From the NCBI GenBank assembly GCA_903995115.1, contig LR877156.1, positions 248,001-312,000 of the forward strand: a DNA stretch of 64,000 bases, written 5' to 3'. The DNA is from Angomonas deanei. Taxonomy: Eukaryota > Euglenozoa > Kinetoplastea > Trypanosomatida > Trypanosomatidae. Of this stretch, positions 1 to 10,306 are shown in pieces. The notes under the pieces are model-generated. The model did not search any database. It was given only the letters and a program-made list of their open reading frames with translations, and was not told where the DNA came from. Made by a program: the position numbers and the translations under genes. Each line of letters opens with the position of its first letter. Within the stretch, counting starts at the first letter, position 1.

Positions 1-191
1 AACAACATAACAGTCCGTAGCGGTGACGCATAGAAAGCGTAAAAAGTCCATAAACATTCTTTTTTTTTTTTTAAATTATTTTTCATATATATCACTTCCC
101 CGTGAAGACTAGTACAATTCGTTAGTTCAACCGCTGCGCACTACAGGTTATCACACATCAAAAAATATTAGTATAAAATAGCAAAAAGCAA

Positions 192-2045
192 ATGTATCAA
201 GGAAAAATAGTAGGCGTCAAGCAACACTATCAAATTCACGAGTTGATGGCAAAAGGGGCGTTCAGCGATGTGTATCGTTGTACGAGTATCTCCTCCAAGT
301 CCCCCTCCTCCTCGTCCGGCACCTCGTATGCCATCAAAATAGTCAATAGGCAGTTCGCAGAACAGCACAAGATGGGGCGGGCGCTGCAGCGTGAGGTGAA
401 GTCCATGGAGTCGGTGGGTCAGAATCGTTATGTCATTAGTGTCCACGATAAGTTTGTGTCCAAGACGAATGTGTATATTGTCATGCAACTCGCGGAGGGC
501 GGCACGTTGTTAGACTTTATTAAGGAGTATCGTCTCTGGAGCACATCGACAGAGGGTAGTCCCCTTCGTCCTGGGTTTCCTACTCACAGCGAGGAGCAGT
601 ACGAGGACAGTACACGACAGAGTTCCACCATGTTTAGTGAACACAGCCCCAACTCGTGGTTCGAGTCCAGCTGTGATTCTGATTCCCGCGGCAGTGGCCC
701 TTCCTCTTCCTCCAGCCGACCGTGGATTCCCATCATGTTCAAGCAGCTGTTGCTGGCACTAGATGTGCTCCATCGCAACAACATTGTCCACCGCGACATC
801 AAACCGGAGAATATTTTGCTCTCCAAAGATAAGCGACGCATTCTCCTCTCCGACTTTGGTTTCGCCTGCTACAGTCCCCCCAATCACAAGTTACATCGCT
901 CCTGCGGCTCCCTGCGGTACTGTGCCCCGGAGCTGCTGGAGGAGTGCCCCGACTACGACGGGAGGAAGGTGGACGTGTGGGCAGCTGGCGTCACACTGTA
1001 CACGATGCTCTTCTACCAGCATCCCTACACCATCGTCGGCACCAACCCCGATGAATGGCTGCGGCACATTCTCCGCTCCACCTACACCTTTCCCACCCCA
1101 GTGGACCCCTCGCTGGAGGACCTCTTCTCGCACATGCTGGAGAAGTCCCCTGAGCGGCGGTGGTCCGTGGAACAGCTGCTGGAGCACCCGTGGGTGAAAG
1201 GGGTGGACGTGGAGGACATGCGCACCCCGCGGGGCTCCCGTGTGCGGGACATCGCAGTGACCAAAGAGGAGGACCACAACGAGCTCGACGATGGGTTCTA
1301 CGACGCCAGCTTCTTACGCGGCGACGGGAACTGCCTCGACGACAGCGAGGAGGACATATTCGAAGACTCCCCCACCCGTGGTGGCCTCCAGTCCACCCGC
1401 TGCAGCATGGTCGGGATAGACGCGCTGACCAGCTCCCCTAGCGGGGACAGTGATTCCCCCAAGAGTGGGAACGACACTGCGGACGGTGGGTTACCGGCAG
1501 TCCTCCCTACCGAGGCAGACGAAGGGAAGCCGATCGTGGCCGTGAAAAAAGGAAGCGTCCTGAAACGCTTTTCCCGTTGGATCGTCGGCATCGTTAAAGG
1601 TATTTTCCTTTTTCAGTTTCTCATCTTTGGCTACATTCTGCGGGTTGTGTTTCTCTTTCTTTGCCGCTTTATCCCCTTCCCGGAGTGGTTGAAGGCACTG
1701 CTGAACACGTACCTCCCCGGCACCCCGACCGCGGCACGGTCCACCTCGCAGGCGACGGTGATCGTGGAGAGACGGCGGGTGTACAAGGGGAAGAAGAAGA
1801 AGAGCAACGCCAGCAAGAGTACCCGTGCGTCGTCGCTCACGGCGTCTCCGGTGGCACTCCACAGCGGGGAAGAAGAGATGATACTCAGTCCCGAGGCGCA
1901 CCGCAAGCCAGCGGAGAACAGTGAGAATGATAATAGTACGGAGGTGGGTAGTCTTTATGTGGCCTCCCCCGCCTCCCCGATGCCACAGAAGGCTGGCCGT
2001 CATGGCTCGGAGGATTTCCCCACCACGTCAGACGTTGGTGTCTGA
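192..2045 (+). CDS. Ser/Thr protein kinase with C-terminal membrane anchor
   Basis: A 617-residue protein with an N-terminal protein kinase domain. Visible are the glycine-loop region (AKGAFSDVY, residues 20-28), the ATP-binding Lys in YAIK (K49), HRDIKPEN with catalytic D202, DFG at 221 and an APE at 245-247. The domain ends near HPWVKG. A Ser-rich insert of about 60 residues (roughly 117-178) interrupts the N-lobe/C-lobe hinge region. After the kinase comes an acidic linker, then a hydrophobic stretch at about 464-496 that looks like a transmembrane or hairpin anchor, then a basic and Ser-rich tail. All catalytic residues are present, so it should be active; the fold is CAMK- or NEK-like, but I cannot assign a subfamily. 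It is the first gene in the window and is preceded by a T-run and an AG about 50 bases upstream. The substrate is unknown. Confidence 0.85.
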   Translation: MYQGKIVGVKQHYQIHELMAKGAFSDVYRCTSISSKSPSSSSGTSYAIKIVNRQFAEQHKMGRALQREVKSMESVGQNRYVISVHDKFVSKTNVYIVMQLAEGGTLLDFIKEYRLWSTSTEGSPLRPGFPTHSEEQYEDSTRQSSTMFSEHSPNSWFESSCDSDSRGSGPSSSSSRPWIPIMFKQLLLALDVLHRNNIVHRDIKPENILLSKDKRRILLSDFGFACYSPPNHKLHRSCGSLRYCAPELLEECPDYDGRKVDVWAAGVTLYTMLFYQHPYTIVGTNPDEWLRHILRSTYTFPTPVDPSLEDLFSHMLEKSPERRWSVEQLLEHPWVKGVDVEDMRTPRGSRVRDIAVTKEEDHNELDDGFYDASFLRGDGNCLDDSEEDIFEDSPTRGGLQSTRCSMVGIDALTSSPSGDSDSPKSGNDTADGGLPAVLPTEADEGKPIVAVKKGSVLKRFSRWIVGIVKGIFLFQFLIFGYILRVVFLFLCRFIPFPEWLKALLNTYLPGTPTAARSTSQATVIVERRRVYKGKKKKSNASKSTRASSLTASPVALHSGEEEMILSPEAHRKPAENSENDNSTEVGSLYVASPASPMPQKAGRHGSEDFPTTSDVGV

Positions 2046-2603
2046 TAAAGAAATAAAAAGATATATACAAATGTATCGAGCAAAAGACATATATAAAAAA
2101 GTATAAAGTATGTGAGAGTGAAGGTTTTTTTTTTTTCTTTTCCTAATTTGATTTTACTGTTTTCATCTTTAATGATTTACTATGGGCTGGAGATTTTTTT
2201 TTTTTTTTTTGTTGACTACTTGCTCTATAAGAAATACAAACACTAAATTTCATTTCAAAGCTTTCCATAACAGTGATATTATTAACAGACATATGCTTCA
2301 AAAACAATAAAAATGGCTATCGATATTTCAAATTAATTTTTTTTTGTGTTGAATTCTTATATCTAAACGCTTAATAATTTCTATCAAAAACAATGCGGTC
2401 GTATTTGCTAGATTCTTTTTTATTTGTTCAAAAATAAAATGATTACACGAAACCCCTCTTTTCAAAGTTTATTTTTTCCCCTGGAAACTTGCGGTTGCGT
2501 TTCATATTCTTTTTGCCCTTTTCCCACATCCTTTTAACAGGGAAGAAAATAAAGCAAAGTTTTCTTTACTTTTTTTTTTTTTTATTTTTATTATTATTGA
2601 ACA

Positions 2604-5042
2604 ATGAGTGAAACAGTCATCAAAGTCTACAAGGCGGCGTGCGCCAAAGAAAATGTGGATGTCGTGGAGGATTTCGTGACCACCCTGCGCACCGGTGCCA
2701 AGGTGGCGCTCCTCTCCCAGCGCAAGTCCCCCCTTAGTGACGTCGACATCTGCTGTATCGCCGCTGCCATCCGTGCCATGGAGAAGGACAGCCCGCTGAA
2801 GGTGCTGAACCTCGAGGACAATGGGTTCGGGGTGCTGGGGATCCAGGCCCTGATGGAGGCACTGGAGTCGAACCCAGGGCAGATCCGAGAGCTGCGCCTC
2901 GGCCGGAACAATCTGAAGGATGAGGGGGCCGTCATCATTGGTGACGTCCTCTCCCGCAGCGGGTGCGGCCTCAAGGTGCTAGACCTCTCGGAGAATGGTA
3001 TTACCAAGAATGGTGTGATTCCCATCGCCGCCGCCCTGGAACACCCCACCAGCGATATTGTGGAGTTGAGTTTTCATAATAACAAGATTGAGGGGGACGC
3101 CGCTCCTTTCCTAGGGAAGGCAATCCGTGCGGCCGCGAAGCTGAAGCACCTGCACCTCGGTTACAATGCCCTCCGCGACAGCGGGGCGGAGCAACTCTCC
3201 CAGAGCATCTCCCACGCCAAGCTGCTGTCTACCCTCGACCTCACCGCTAACCGCATCAGTCATGCCGGTGGTGTGGCCATCGCGGAAGCCCTGTTAGAGG
3301 AGAGCTGCACCATTCAACGGCTGAACCTGCGCCACAACAAGATGGATAGCGAGGCGATCTGCCGCTTCGGTGAGGTACTCCGCACCAACACCTCTCTCAT
3401 TCAGCTGTTCCTCGGTTACATGAACCCTACACCCGAGGCCGTCACCGTCGTGCTCGACGCACTGCGAGAGAACGGCTCCCTTCTGTTGTTGGACATTTTC
3501 GGGTGGAAAATCCCTCCCCCACGTGCCGCGGAGCTCATCCAGGCCATCCAGGAGGACAACACCATCGTCGCCGCAGTGGTCACCGATGCGTGTGACACCG
3601 TCGCCAAGTCCATTGACCTCCAGAACGCCGACCGCGAGGACCGCGGCCTGCACCCCATCTACGTAGGACCCGACGACCGCGACGCCTACCTGGCCACCAA
3701 GAGTCTGCGCCGCTACTCTAGGGCACAGTCCCGCCGCCAATCCCGTGCGGCCTCCGCCAGACAGAGCGTCAACCCCAGCCGCAACGCTTCCGCCGTGCAG
3801 CCAGGACGTGACACTGAGCGAACGGAGGGCAGCCACCGCCGCCACCGCAGCCGTGGTGCCTCTGAGGTAGGCGAAGATGTCAAGAGTGAAGGGAGCCGTC
3901 ACCGTCGTCACCGCAGCAGAGGCGCCTCTGAGGCGGGCGAGGAGACAAAGAGCGAGGGAAGCCGCCACCGCCGTCGCCACCGTAGCCGCGGAGGATCGGA
4001 GGCCGCTGAGGATGGCGCGAATAACGAAGCCAGCCGCCACCGCCGTCATCGCAGTCGGGGCACCTCTGAGGTGGGCGATGATGTGAAGAGTGAGGGCAGC
4101 CGTCACCGCCGCCACCGTAGTCACAGTCGTGGAGGAGCCCCCGAGGAAGAGGCCCGCCGACCCTCCGGAGGTGAAAAGAGTGAGGGTCGCCATCGCCGCC
4201 ACCGTAGCCGCGGCACTTCTGAGGCCGGGGAGGATATCGAAAAGAGCTATCGCAGGGATGCGGAAGGGAGCCTCGTCCGCCAGCCCCAGCCCGGCCCTAT
4301 CGCCGCGGAGGGAGCGCTCATCGTGAAGCCTCTGCAGATCTGCGACGCCCCTGCCCGTGCCCAGCAGGCTGAGGCGAAGGAGCTGCTAGAGGAGATCAAG
4401 AAGACACCGTTAGACCCCCACACCCAGAAAGTAGTCCACGACCTCAATGAAAACTTACAAAAGCAGATCAAGGCTCTCCAGGAGGCGCACGAGAAGGATA
4501 AGAGGGACCTTCTAGCCCGCATTGAAGCCTTGGAGCGCCGCAAGGAGTGCCACTGCGGTGGCAACGGCGCGGGTCACAGCGGCAGTGGGAACGGCACGAA
4601 CAATGCTGTTTCTGGTGCGGCGGCCGCCTCTCAGCCCAGCCCCTTCGTCCGGTCCGGCAGTAACCCCGCCAACTCCAGCATCCCCTACTTTTCCTCCAGT
4701 GCCCACGACTTGCCTAGCAATGACCGCCCTAACGCAATCCGTGGCGGCAATGGCGCCTACAACAGCTCCCTGCCAGGGTCCGCGGTGCCGTATCGCTCCA
4801 TGAGCCGCATGAGCGAGGGATACCCCGAGCGCAGCATGACCCCGCTGGTGAAGCCCAACACCGACGCCGAGGATATGCCGCCCTCCGTGGCACAGGGGAA
4901 CGATGAACAGGGAGAGAAGCGGCCGGATGAGCCGTCCCTGCAGCGGTCCGCCAGCGTAGTGAACTTTCCCCCGCGCATAGAGCCTTCCCCGGCCAGAGAT
5001 GCAAACCCTCCTCGCAGGAAGTCCATTTCTGTCAACTACTAA
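2604..5042 (+). CDS. Leucine-rich-repeat protein with Arg/His/Ser tandem repeats and coiled coil
   Basis: An 812-residue protein. Residues about 1-330 are ribonuclease-inhibitor-type leucine-rich repeats of about 28 residues (LKVLNLEDNGFG and LRELRLGRNNLKDEG type units). Residues about 375-550 are very basic and contain six imperfect copies of a ~22-residue unit built on RHRRHRSRG followed by an acidic tail (nucleotides 3828-4247). A coiled coil follows at about 590-650, then a Ser/Asn/Pro-rich disordered tail. There is no catalytic motif. LRR proteins of this type act as binding scaffolds, and many in kinetoplastids are cytoskeletal or flagellar; the location here is not shown by the sequence. 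The gene is strongly GC3-biased and uninterrupted. The first ATG after the T-run at about 2570-2583 was taken as the start. Confidence 0.75.
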   Translation: MSETVIKVYKAACAKENVDVVEDFVTTLRTGAKVALLSQRKSPLSDVDICCIAAAIRAMEKDSPLKVLNLEDNGFGVLGIQALMEALESNPGQIRELRLGRNNLKDEGAVIIGDVLSRSGCGLKVLDLSENGITKNGVIPIAAALEHPTSDIVELSFHNNKIEGDAAPFLGKAIRAAAKLKHLHLGYNALRDSGAEQLSQSISHAKLLSTLDLTANRISHAGGVAIAEALLEESCTIQRLNLRHNKMDSEAICRFGEVLRTNTSLIQLFLGYMNPTPEAVTVVLDALRENGSLLLLDIFGWKIPPPRAAELIQAIQEDNTIVAAVVTDACDTVAKSIDLQNADREDRGLHPIYVGPDDRDAYLATKSLRRYSRAQSRRQSRAASARQSVNPSRNASAVQPGRDTERTEGSHRRHRSRGASEVGEDVKSEGSRHRRHRSRGASEAGEETKSEGSRHRRRHRSRGGSEAAEDGANNEASRHRRHRSRGTSEVGDDVKSEGSRHRRHRSHSRGGAPEEEARRPSGGEKSEGRHRRHRSRGTSEAGEDIEKSYRRDAEGSLVRQPQPGPIAAEGALIVKPLQICDAPARAQQAEAKELLEEIKKTPLDPHTQKVVHDLNENLQKQIKALQEAHEKDKRDLLARIEALERRKECHCGGNGAGHSGSGNGTNNAVSGAAAASQPSPFVRSGSNPANSSIPYFSSSAHDLPSNDRPNAIRGGNGAYNSSLPGSAVPYRSMSRMSEGYPERSMTPLVKPNTDAEDMPPSVAQGNDEQGEKRPDEPSLQRSASVVNFPPRIEPSPARDANPPRRKSISVNY
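3828..4247 (+). repeat. In-frame tandem repeat, six copies of a ~66-base unit
   Basis: Six imperfect repeats within the LRR gene encode (G)SRHRRHRSRG followed by a short acidic segment such as SEVGEDVKSE. Copies differ by substitutions and by small in-frame length changes, the fifth being longest. The charge alternates between strongly basic and acidic in each unit. Confidence 0.8.
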
Positions 5043-5589
5043 ATAGTTCGAATAGCAAAATAAATAAATAATAATGAGTGAAAACAAACAAACAAAAAAA
5101 AGGAATATCGAATTTTTGTTTCTCATGATCCTTTTTTTTTTACTTCCAGTTTGCTGTTACCAATTTAGAGTGTAAATACCGTTTTAGATTTTCCCCCAAA
5201 TGAATAATGATTGAGTTTTTTTTTTTTTTTGGAAGAAATTATATGTTTCTCCACCCCAAACTATTATAACACGTATATACACACACATCAATGGGTTAGA
5301 TAATAATGATAATAATAAAAATGGTTCAAAAAAAAAAATAAAAACATATACATTATCAATAACGACATTAGCAAGAATAATAGTATATGTTCTTGTATGT
5401 ACTTGAAATTTTACTAGAGAAATAATTTTCGTTTTATATTTTTTTATTTTTATGTTGCCGTTCTACTCCTTTTTTTTTTTTTTACCATGACCTTCATATT
5501 TCTGGCTATTCGTTTTCCCACTATTTTCTTTGATATCTCTAGTAGTTTTATTTATTTATTATAAATTATTTAAAAGAAAAAAATAATCT

Positions 5590-5633
5590 TTTTTTTTTTT
5601 TTTTACTGGTTTACGCACCTAAATCTCATTTAG
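5590..5633 (+). promoter_or_regulatory. Putative trans-splice acceptor (poly-T then AG)
   Basis: A run of about 16 T is followed, about 25 bases on, by CATTTAG, just upstream of the ATG at 5644. In kinetoplastids such a polypyrimidine-AG pair directs spliced-leader addition and the polyadenylation of the upstream gene. Assigned from pattern only. Confidence 0.5.
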
Positions 5634-5643
5634 AAACCGTCCA

Positions 5644-8600
5644 ATGTGGTCTTTACGTAAAGTACTCCCAGACTGGCAACGGCTGAAAGGTAGTCGTCTC
5701 GATAAACTAGGAGAGAAGACCCCAGCGGTACCGGCGAAGGAGGGTTCCGCCAACGCCAAGGACGAAAAGGCCTACGCCGTCCAGAAAAATATTAAGACGG
5801 TCGTCAGTGGTTTAGTGGATGCCCACCGGGCAAGTGACTGGCGCGCCATCTCCCGCCTATTAAAGGAGTTCGAGCAGTCGGTGGAGCCCGACAGCCCCAA
5901 CCGCATCTTACTGCTCGTCGCAAGTGGTGGATTGGATGTACTCATGAAGATATTTCTAGACCCGTTTCACAAGTTGAGCGAGCACTACACCACGGTGGAG
6001 GGCGGTGCCCAGCCGGGGGTGCGACCCACCGCCTCTCCCTCGCTGCTTAGTCAAAATATCCGTGGCGCCCGTACCATCCCCCGCGAGGCACCGTTTGGTC
6101 GACAGAGAGACAAGGAGCACATCCTACAAATTATGAACAGTATTGCCCTCCTCTTCACGGAGCTGCTACTGAGTTATAACGATATGGGGTGGTACTTCTA
6201 CGACCTCTACCCGGGTGTCTTTTTTAGAATACTAGAGCTGATCGAGGCCCCGCACGTCGGCAGCACGGTGGGGTGTCTGCTGGAGCACCTCATCTCCTGC
6301 GTGGGCCCTGTGCTCGAGATTGCAAAGGTACCCAAGATGCGGGAGCTGCTGCGGTCGCCGTGTGATGCGGTGTTTGTCATCATGGCCCGTGTGGTGGCGC
6401 TTCTCGTGGTGCCAGGGACGGAGCGGGACTTTGTCCTGCCGCACCGACGACTACAACACGAGGAGTGCGCCATAGCGATTAAACGGATGCAGCGCATTGT
6501 GGACAGTAATGTGTTATGGCTGCTAGGGGAGAAGACGATCATTCGGCGTATTATTGGACTCTGTGAGGTGCAGACCCGCAACATACGGGTGCAGCAGGGG
6601 GACCATGTCGTGACGGTGATGGCGAACACCCCTGCCGACAATACACCCATGACACTGCAAATGGACTCCAACGCGATTAACTTGCTGAACGAGCGGATGG
6701 GGGACAACCCCGAAAATTTAGATTTTTACGCCATTTTGCGAGAAGTGATGATGCAGGCGGGCCAAAACGGTGGGAACGTTCGGATGGAGGTACCAGGCAT
6801 GGAGGATGCCGAGCCGTTTTTTACAGGGAACAATGACAACAGCGAATCCGACGAGTCGAGCACGTCTGATGCGGAGTGGATTGACGTAGACAGCGTGCAC
6901 CGCGGCACACCGGACCCAGAGGGAGAGGAAGAGGGCACCGTGACATCGGTGACGCCTTCCCGGAGTCCCAACGACCATAATGAGAATGAACTTTCCACGC
7001 GTCAAACGTTCACCGACATGCCGTGGGAGAATTTGGAGATGATGAATGTGTTTTTGAAAGGTTATCAGGAAGGAGAAAGGACCGACAAGCGCAAGCCCCG
7101 TCACACGGCGGACGAGGAGGCGTCGAGCAGCGTAGACCAGAATAGCAACAGCGGCGAGGACCAGGCGCCCCCAACCGCCCCAACAAACCACAACAACAAT
7201 AATGACACACGTGGCGCCCCTAACGGAACGGCCGCCGTTCAGGATGAGTTCATTCAGCAAATCATCGACGAGGATGCGCTTTCCTCGGATTTTATTTCCT
7301 CCCTCGACTACAAATGGTTCCTGGGGACGGTGGGGTTCCGGCAGCGGTGGCGGCTGCAGGACTTGTCTCTCCTCCCCGACCGCGACGACAACCGCGCGGA
7401 GGTGCTTCACTTTTATGAAATTAAGCAAACCAGTGAGGGCGTCGTCCCTGCACAGAAAGTGTTTCAAGAAGAGAATCAGCGCATGCTAGAAGCCTTGTTT
7501 AACAAGGCGGAAGTCATGCAGATCTGGCGGCAATTCCGCTCGACGGAGAAGCAGATGGTGGTGGAGTCGCAAAGTGAGCTACTCTTTATCCTGAACGTGA
7601 TGCTGTCGACCTTCTACTTTAGTGAAATATGGCAGCAAACCCGTGAGGCGAATTGGCTGCAGCGGGCGGTGAAGATATTTGATAGTGTCTTTGGATTGGA
7701 CTCCGCCTCAGGGGAGGTGGTGGATGTGCTGCCGCATGTGGAGGTACCGGAGGAGCTGAAGCGCCTCTCCCGCTTCCAGCCAGCCCCCGCCGCTGACACG
7801 AAGGACGCCGACGACGGGGTGTGTGACCTCTTCAAGCCGAATTACCCGTCGCACTGGCAGCTGCCCCCCTTCAAGGAAATGTCGAACAAGGCGGACCGCA
7901 AGTCCAACTACTGGCTACACAAGGGCGTCTCCCCCGTGGACGACGACGAAGAGTTCAGGGAGGAAAAAGGTCACCACCACGGCCCCGACACCATTCGCAA
8001 GTTGGAGCTGTTGCGTGGGGTGCATGAGTTCTGGCACGCCCAGGACGTCTCGGAGTGTCAAATGCTGCTGGAGAGCCACAACGCCTCCTACGCGGGGACG
8101 CTGGGGTACAAGATCCTCACCATCCTGCGGGACTCGGAGGACAGCTGTGTAGAGACCGCCGCCTGTGATGCCCTGGAGGCCCTCGTCCGTGCCTACTCCT
8201 ATCCATTCGGCAGTGAGCGGTACCAGACGTGCTCCCCCCAGTCCCTCATGGCGAAGGACTTTATGCGGCGGGTGTTGGTGGAGATGGTGTACAACGGCAC
8301 ACGGGTGCCCTCCTTGCCCAACTCTATTTCCCCCTCGAAACGGCTGATGGGGTACTTTTGCCTGTTAGGGGAGCTCATCCGCTACCACTTTGGTAATGCC
8401 AAGTACCTCTGCGACTACGTGGAGGGTCTCGTTCCGCTGGCGCAGCTACGCAAGCAGACCACCTCCGGCCCCCGTCGCAGTCGGTTTCAGCCGTCTCGGT
8501 GGCGTCAGGAGGACCCCATCCTGCAGAACCCACCGCTGGAGCGGCAGGAGGAGGAGCCGTTCGGTAGCGTCTTCCTGCGTCGTCTGTATGAGAACCCCAA

Positions 8601-9630
8601 CGACAGCAATCTTCTTTTGCGCAGTCTGATTCTTACGCTTACTCCGGGGCTGCGGTCGTCCAAGAATTATATCCACAAGCAGCTCGATGGTTCTGTGACG
8701 CTTGTTCCTCACAGTGAGTTGCCCTTTAGCGGACGGTCGGCCGACCTGGTCATCAACCACCATTACCGTCTGGGGTACGTCCGCACCACCTCTCGTCAGT
8801 ATACCATCGAAATTAGCAAATTACTGGCCCAGCACCCCCATGCCACACGCGAGGAAAAGGTCGACCTGGCGGGCCCGCTCGTGGTGGAGCTCCTCCGTGC
8901 CCTAGTCAACAGCCCCCACCGTCTCACCCCCGACGAGCGCCCCTACCCCGACCTCCTCAGCGAGAATGACATCTCCTACGTGCTGGATGAGCGTGTCATC
9001 CCGTCTCACTCTCCACCAGCGGCGATGGCGGTCTCTCTATTTGAGCAGAGCAGGACCGACAGCGACGGGTTGTCCGCCCTCGCCCCGCTGGTCTCCCTCC
9101 TGGACGCTCCGCACCGACTCCTCTACGCCTGTATTCAGTCTTTTAACATGGAGTACATCCAATCCACCGCTAGACTGTGTGTCATCACCACCGCCGTCTT
9201 GCTGTGCCTGCGGGTGTCGCACCTGTATGGGGGAGAGGGGGCCATCATCGCCCTCCTGGAGTCCGTCCGGCCGTTCGCCCTCGATAGTCTGGCAGAGTGG
9301 CGAAAGGTGTGTGAGAAGCAGCGCCGCAAGAAGAATACTCCGCAGTGCAGCTGCAATGAGAGCAGCGGGAAGCCCTGCCAGTCCTTCCTCCTCTACGGCT
9401 GCTGCAATCCTCAGCACGACAGCGTGGTCTATCACAACGCCTATGGAGGCTGTTTCTACCGTAACTTCTTTCGACTACTCTGCCTGTGGTTCGGACACTA
9501 CTGGACCTGCCAGCGCTACGTGGGGACGCTCTACTTCTGTTCCGAGATCCCATTTGCAGAGTACAAGAATACCGCCCTCACACTGATGAAACATCTTCCT
9601 TCTTTTTTTCTGGACAAGGACGAAGAGTAA
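5644..9630 (+). CDS. Large TRPC4AP/TRUSS-like (DUF3689-type) protein
   Basis: A 1328-residue uninterrupted ORF. The N-terminal third is helical and armadillo-like (LLVASGGLDVLMKIF, about residues 82-96). The middle, about residues 395-540, is low-complexity and acidic/Asn-rich. The C-terminal third has a Cys-rich segment (CSCNESSGKPCQSF and YGCCNPQHD, about 1236-1260) followed by an aromatic FFRLLCLWFGHYW motif. This C-terminal pattern resembles the end of the TRPC4AP family, a substrate receptor of a Cullin4-DDB1 ubiquitin ligase in animals; I recalled this by eye, so the family call is tentative. No RING, kinase or membrane segment is seen. The start is the ATG 11 bases after a CATTTAG acceptor-like site. 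It is the longest intact ORF in the window. Confidence 0.6.
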   Translation: MWSLRKVLPDWQRLKGSRLDKLGEKTPAVPAKEGSANAKDEKAYAVQKNIKTVVSGLVDAHRASDWRAISRLLKEFEQSVEPDSPNRILLLVASGGLDVLMKIFLDPFHKLSEHYTTVEGGAQPGVRPTASPSLLSQNIRGARTIPREAPFGRQRDKEHILQIMNSIALLFTELLLSYNDMGWYFYDLYPGVFFRILELIEAPHVGSTVGCLLEHLISCVGPVLEIAKVPKMRELLRSPCDAVFVIMARVVALLVVPGTERDFVLPHRRLQHEECAIAIKRMQRIVDSNVLWLLGEKTIIRRIIGLCEVQTRNIRVQQGDHVVTVMANTPADNTPMTLQMDSNAINLLNERMGDNPENLDFYAILREVMMQAGQNGGNVRMEVPGMEDAEPFFTGNNDNSESDESSTSDAEWIDVDSVHRGTPDPEGEEEGTVTSVTPSRSPNDHNENELSTRQTFTDMPWENLEMMNVFLKGYQEGERTDKRKPRHTADEEASSSVDQNSNSGEDQAPPTAPTNHNNNNDTRGAPNGTAAVQDEFIQQIIDEDALSSDFISSLDYKWFLGTVGFRQRWRLQDLSLLPDRDDNRAEVLHFYEIKQTSEGVVPAQKVFQEENQRMLEALFNKAEVMQIWRQFRSTEKQMVVESQSELLFILNVMLSTFYFSEIWQQTREANWLQRAVKIFDSVFGLDSASGEVVDVLPHVEVPEELKRLSRFQPAPAADTKDADDGVCDLFKPNYPSHWQLPPFKEMSNKADRKSNYWLHKGVSPVDDDEEFREEKGHHHGPDTIRKLELLRGVHEFWHAQDVSECQMLLESHNASYAGTLGYKILTILRDSEDSCVETAACDALEALVRAYSYPFGSERYQTCSPQSLMAKDFMRRVLVEMVYNGTRVPSLPNSISPSKRLMGYFCLLGELIRYHFGNAKYLCDYVEGLVPLAQLRKQTTSGPRRSRFQPSRWRQEDPILQNPPLERQEEEPFGSVFLRRLYENPNDSNLLLRSLILTLTPGLRSSKNYIHKQLDGSVTLVPHSELPFSGRSADLVINHHYRLGYVRTTSRQYTIEISKLLAQHPHATREEKVDLAGPLVVELLRALVNSPHRLTPDERPYPDLLSENDISYVLDERVIPSHSPPAAMAVSLFEQSRTDSDGLSALAPLVSLLDAPHRLLYACIQSFNMEYIQSTARLCVITTAVLLCLRVSHLYGGEGAIIALLESVRPFALDSLAEWRKVCEKQRRKKNTPQCSCNESSGKPCQSFLLYGCCNPQHDSVVYHNAYGGCFYRNFFRLLCLWFGHYWTCQRYVGTLYFCSEIPFAEYKNTALTLMKHLPSFFLDKDEE

Positions 9631-9804
9631 GAAGTGGATGTACGTGTGCCTATTAACATTAATAATAATGCTATATTATAGGAATAAAATATTATAATGG
9701 TATTGATTCATAATTTTTTTTTTTCCTTTTCCAATAAAAAAGTGTTTACCATATTGATTTACAACGGATCATCTCTCTCGACTCACATTTTCTTTAAGCG
9801 TAGC

Positions 9805-9824
9805 TTTTTTTTTTTTTTTTTAAG
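9805..9824 (+). promoter_or_regulatory. Putative trans-splice acceptor of rpiB
   Basis: A run of 17 T is followed immediately by AAG, 23 bases before the rpiB ATG. This is a very short predicted 5' untranslated region, but it has the polypyrimidine-AG arrangement. Confidence 0.5.
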
Positions 9825-9847
9825 GTCTCGCTCCACCAACCACCATA

Positions 9848-10306
9848 ATGCCTCGTCAAATTGCCTTCGCCTGCGATCACGCCGCCTTCCACGTCAAGGA
9901 CACCCTCATCAAGATGATCACCTCCGCTGGGGAGGATATCGAGGTCAACTACCTCGGCCCCACCACCGGGGACTCCGTCGACTACCCCGACTTCGCTGCT
10001 GCCGTCTGCGCCAAGGTGGCCAGCGGGGAGGCGGAGAAAGGCATCCTCGTCTGCGGGACTGGTGTTGGGATGTCCATTGCCGCGAATAAGGTGAATGGTA
10101 TCCGTGCCGCCCTCTGCCACGACCACGTCACCACCGTCCTCACCCGCCAGCACAACAATGCCAACGTGCTCTGCATGGGAGAGCGTGTCTCTGGGTTGGA
10201 GGTAATTCAGGATATGATTCAGACGTTTCTGAACACCCCATTCTCCGATGAGGCGCGTCATATCCGCCGTATTGAGAAGGTGACCGCGCTGGAGAAACAG
10301 GAATAA
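9848..10306 (+). CDS. rpiB: Ribose-5-phosphate isomerase type B
   Basis: A 152-residue enzyme interconverting ribose-5-phosphate and ribulose-5-phosphate in the pentose phosphate pathway. Family motifs are clear: ACDHAAF near the N-terminus (D10, H11), GILVCGTGVGMSIAANK with C69 and H102 in TRQHNNAN. These positions match the catalytic Cys69 and His102 described for the T. cruzi enzyme. The length is that of trypanosomatid RpiB. The start is the ATG 23 bases after a long T-run ending in AAG. The gene is uninterrupted and GC3-rich, consistent with good expression. The typical trypanosomatid enzyme carries a glycosomal-type targeting signal in some species; the C-terminus here, EKQE, is not a PTS1. 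Confidence 0.95.
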   Translation: MPRQIAFACDHAAFHVKDTLIKMITSAGEDIEVNYLGPTTGDSVDYPDFAAAVCAKVASGEAEKGILVCGTGVGMSIAANKVNGIRAALCHDHVTTVLTRQHNNANVLCMGERVSGLEVIQDMIQTFLNTPFSDEARHIRRIEKVTALEKQE

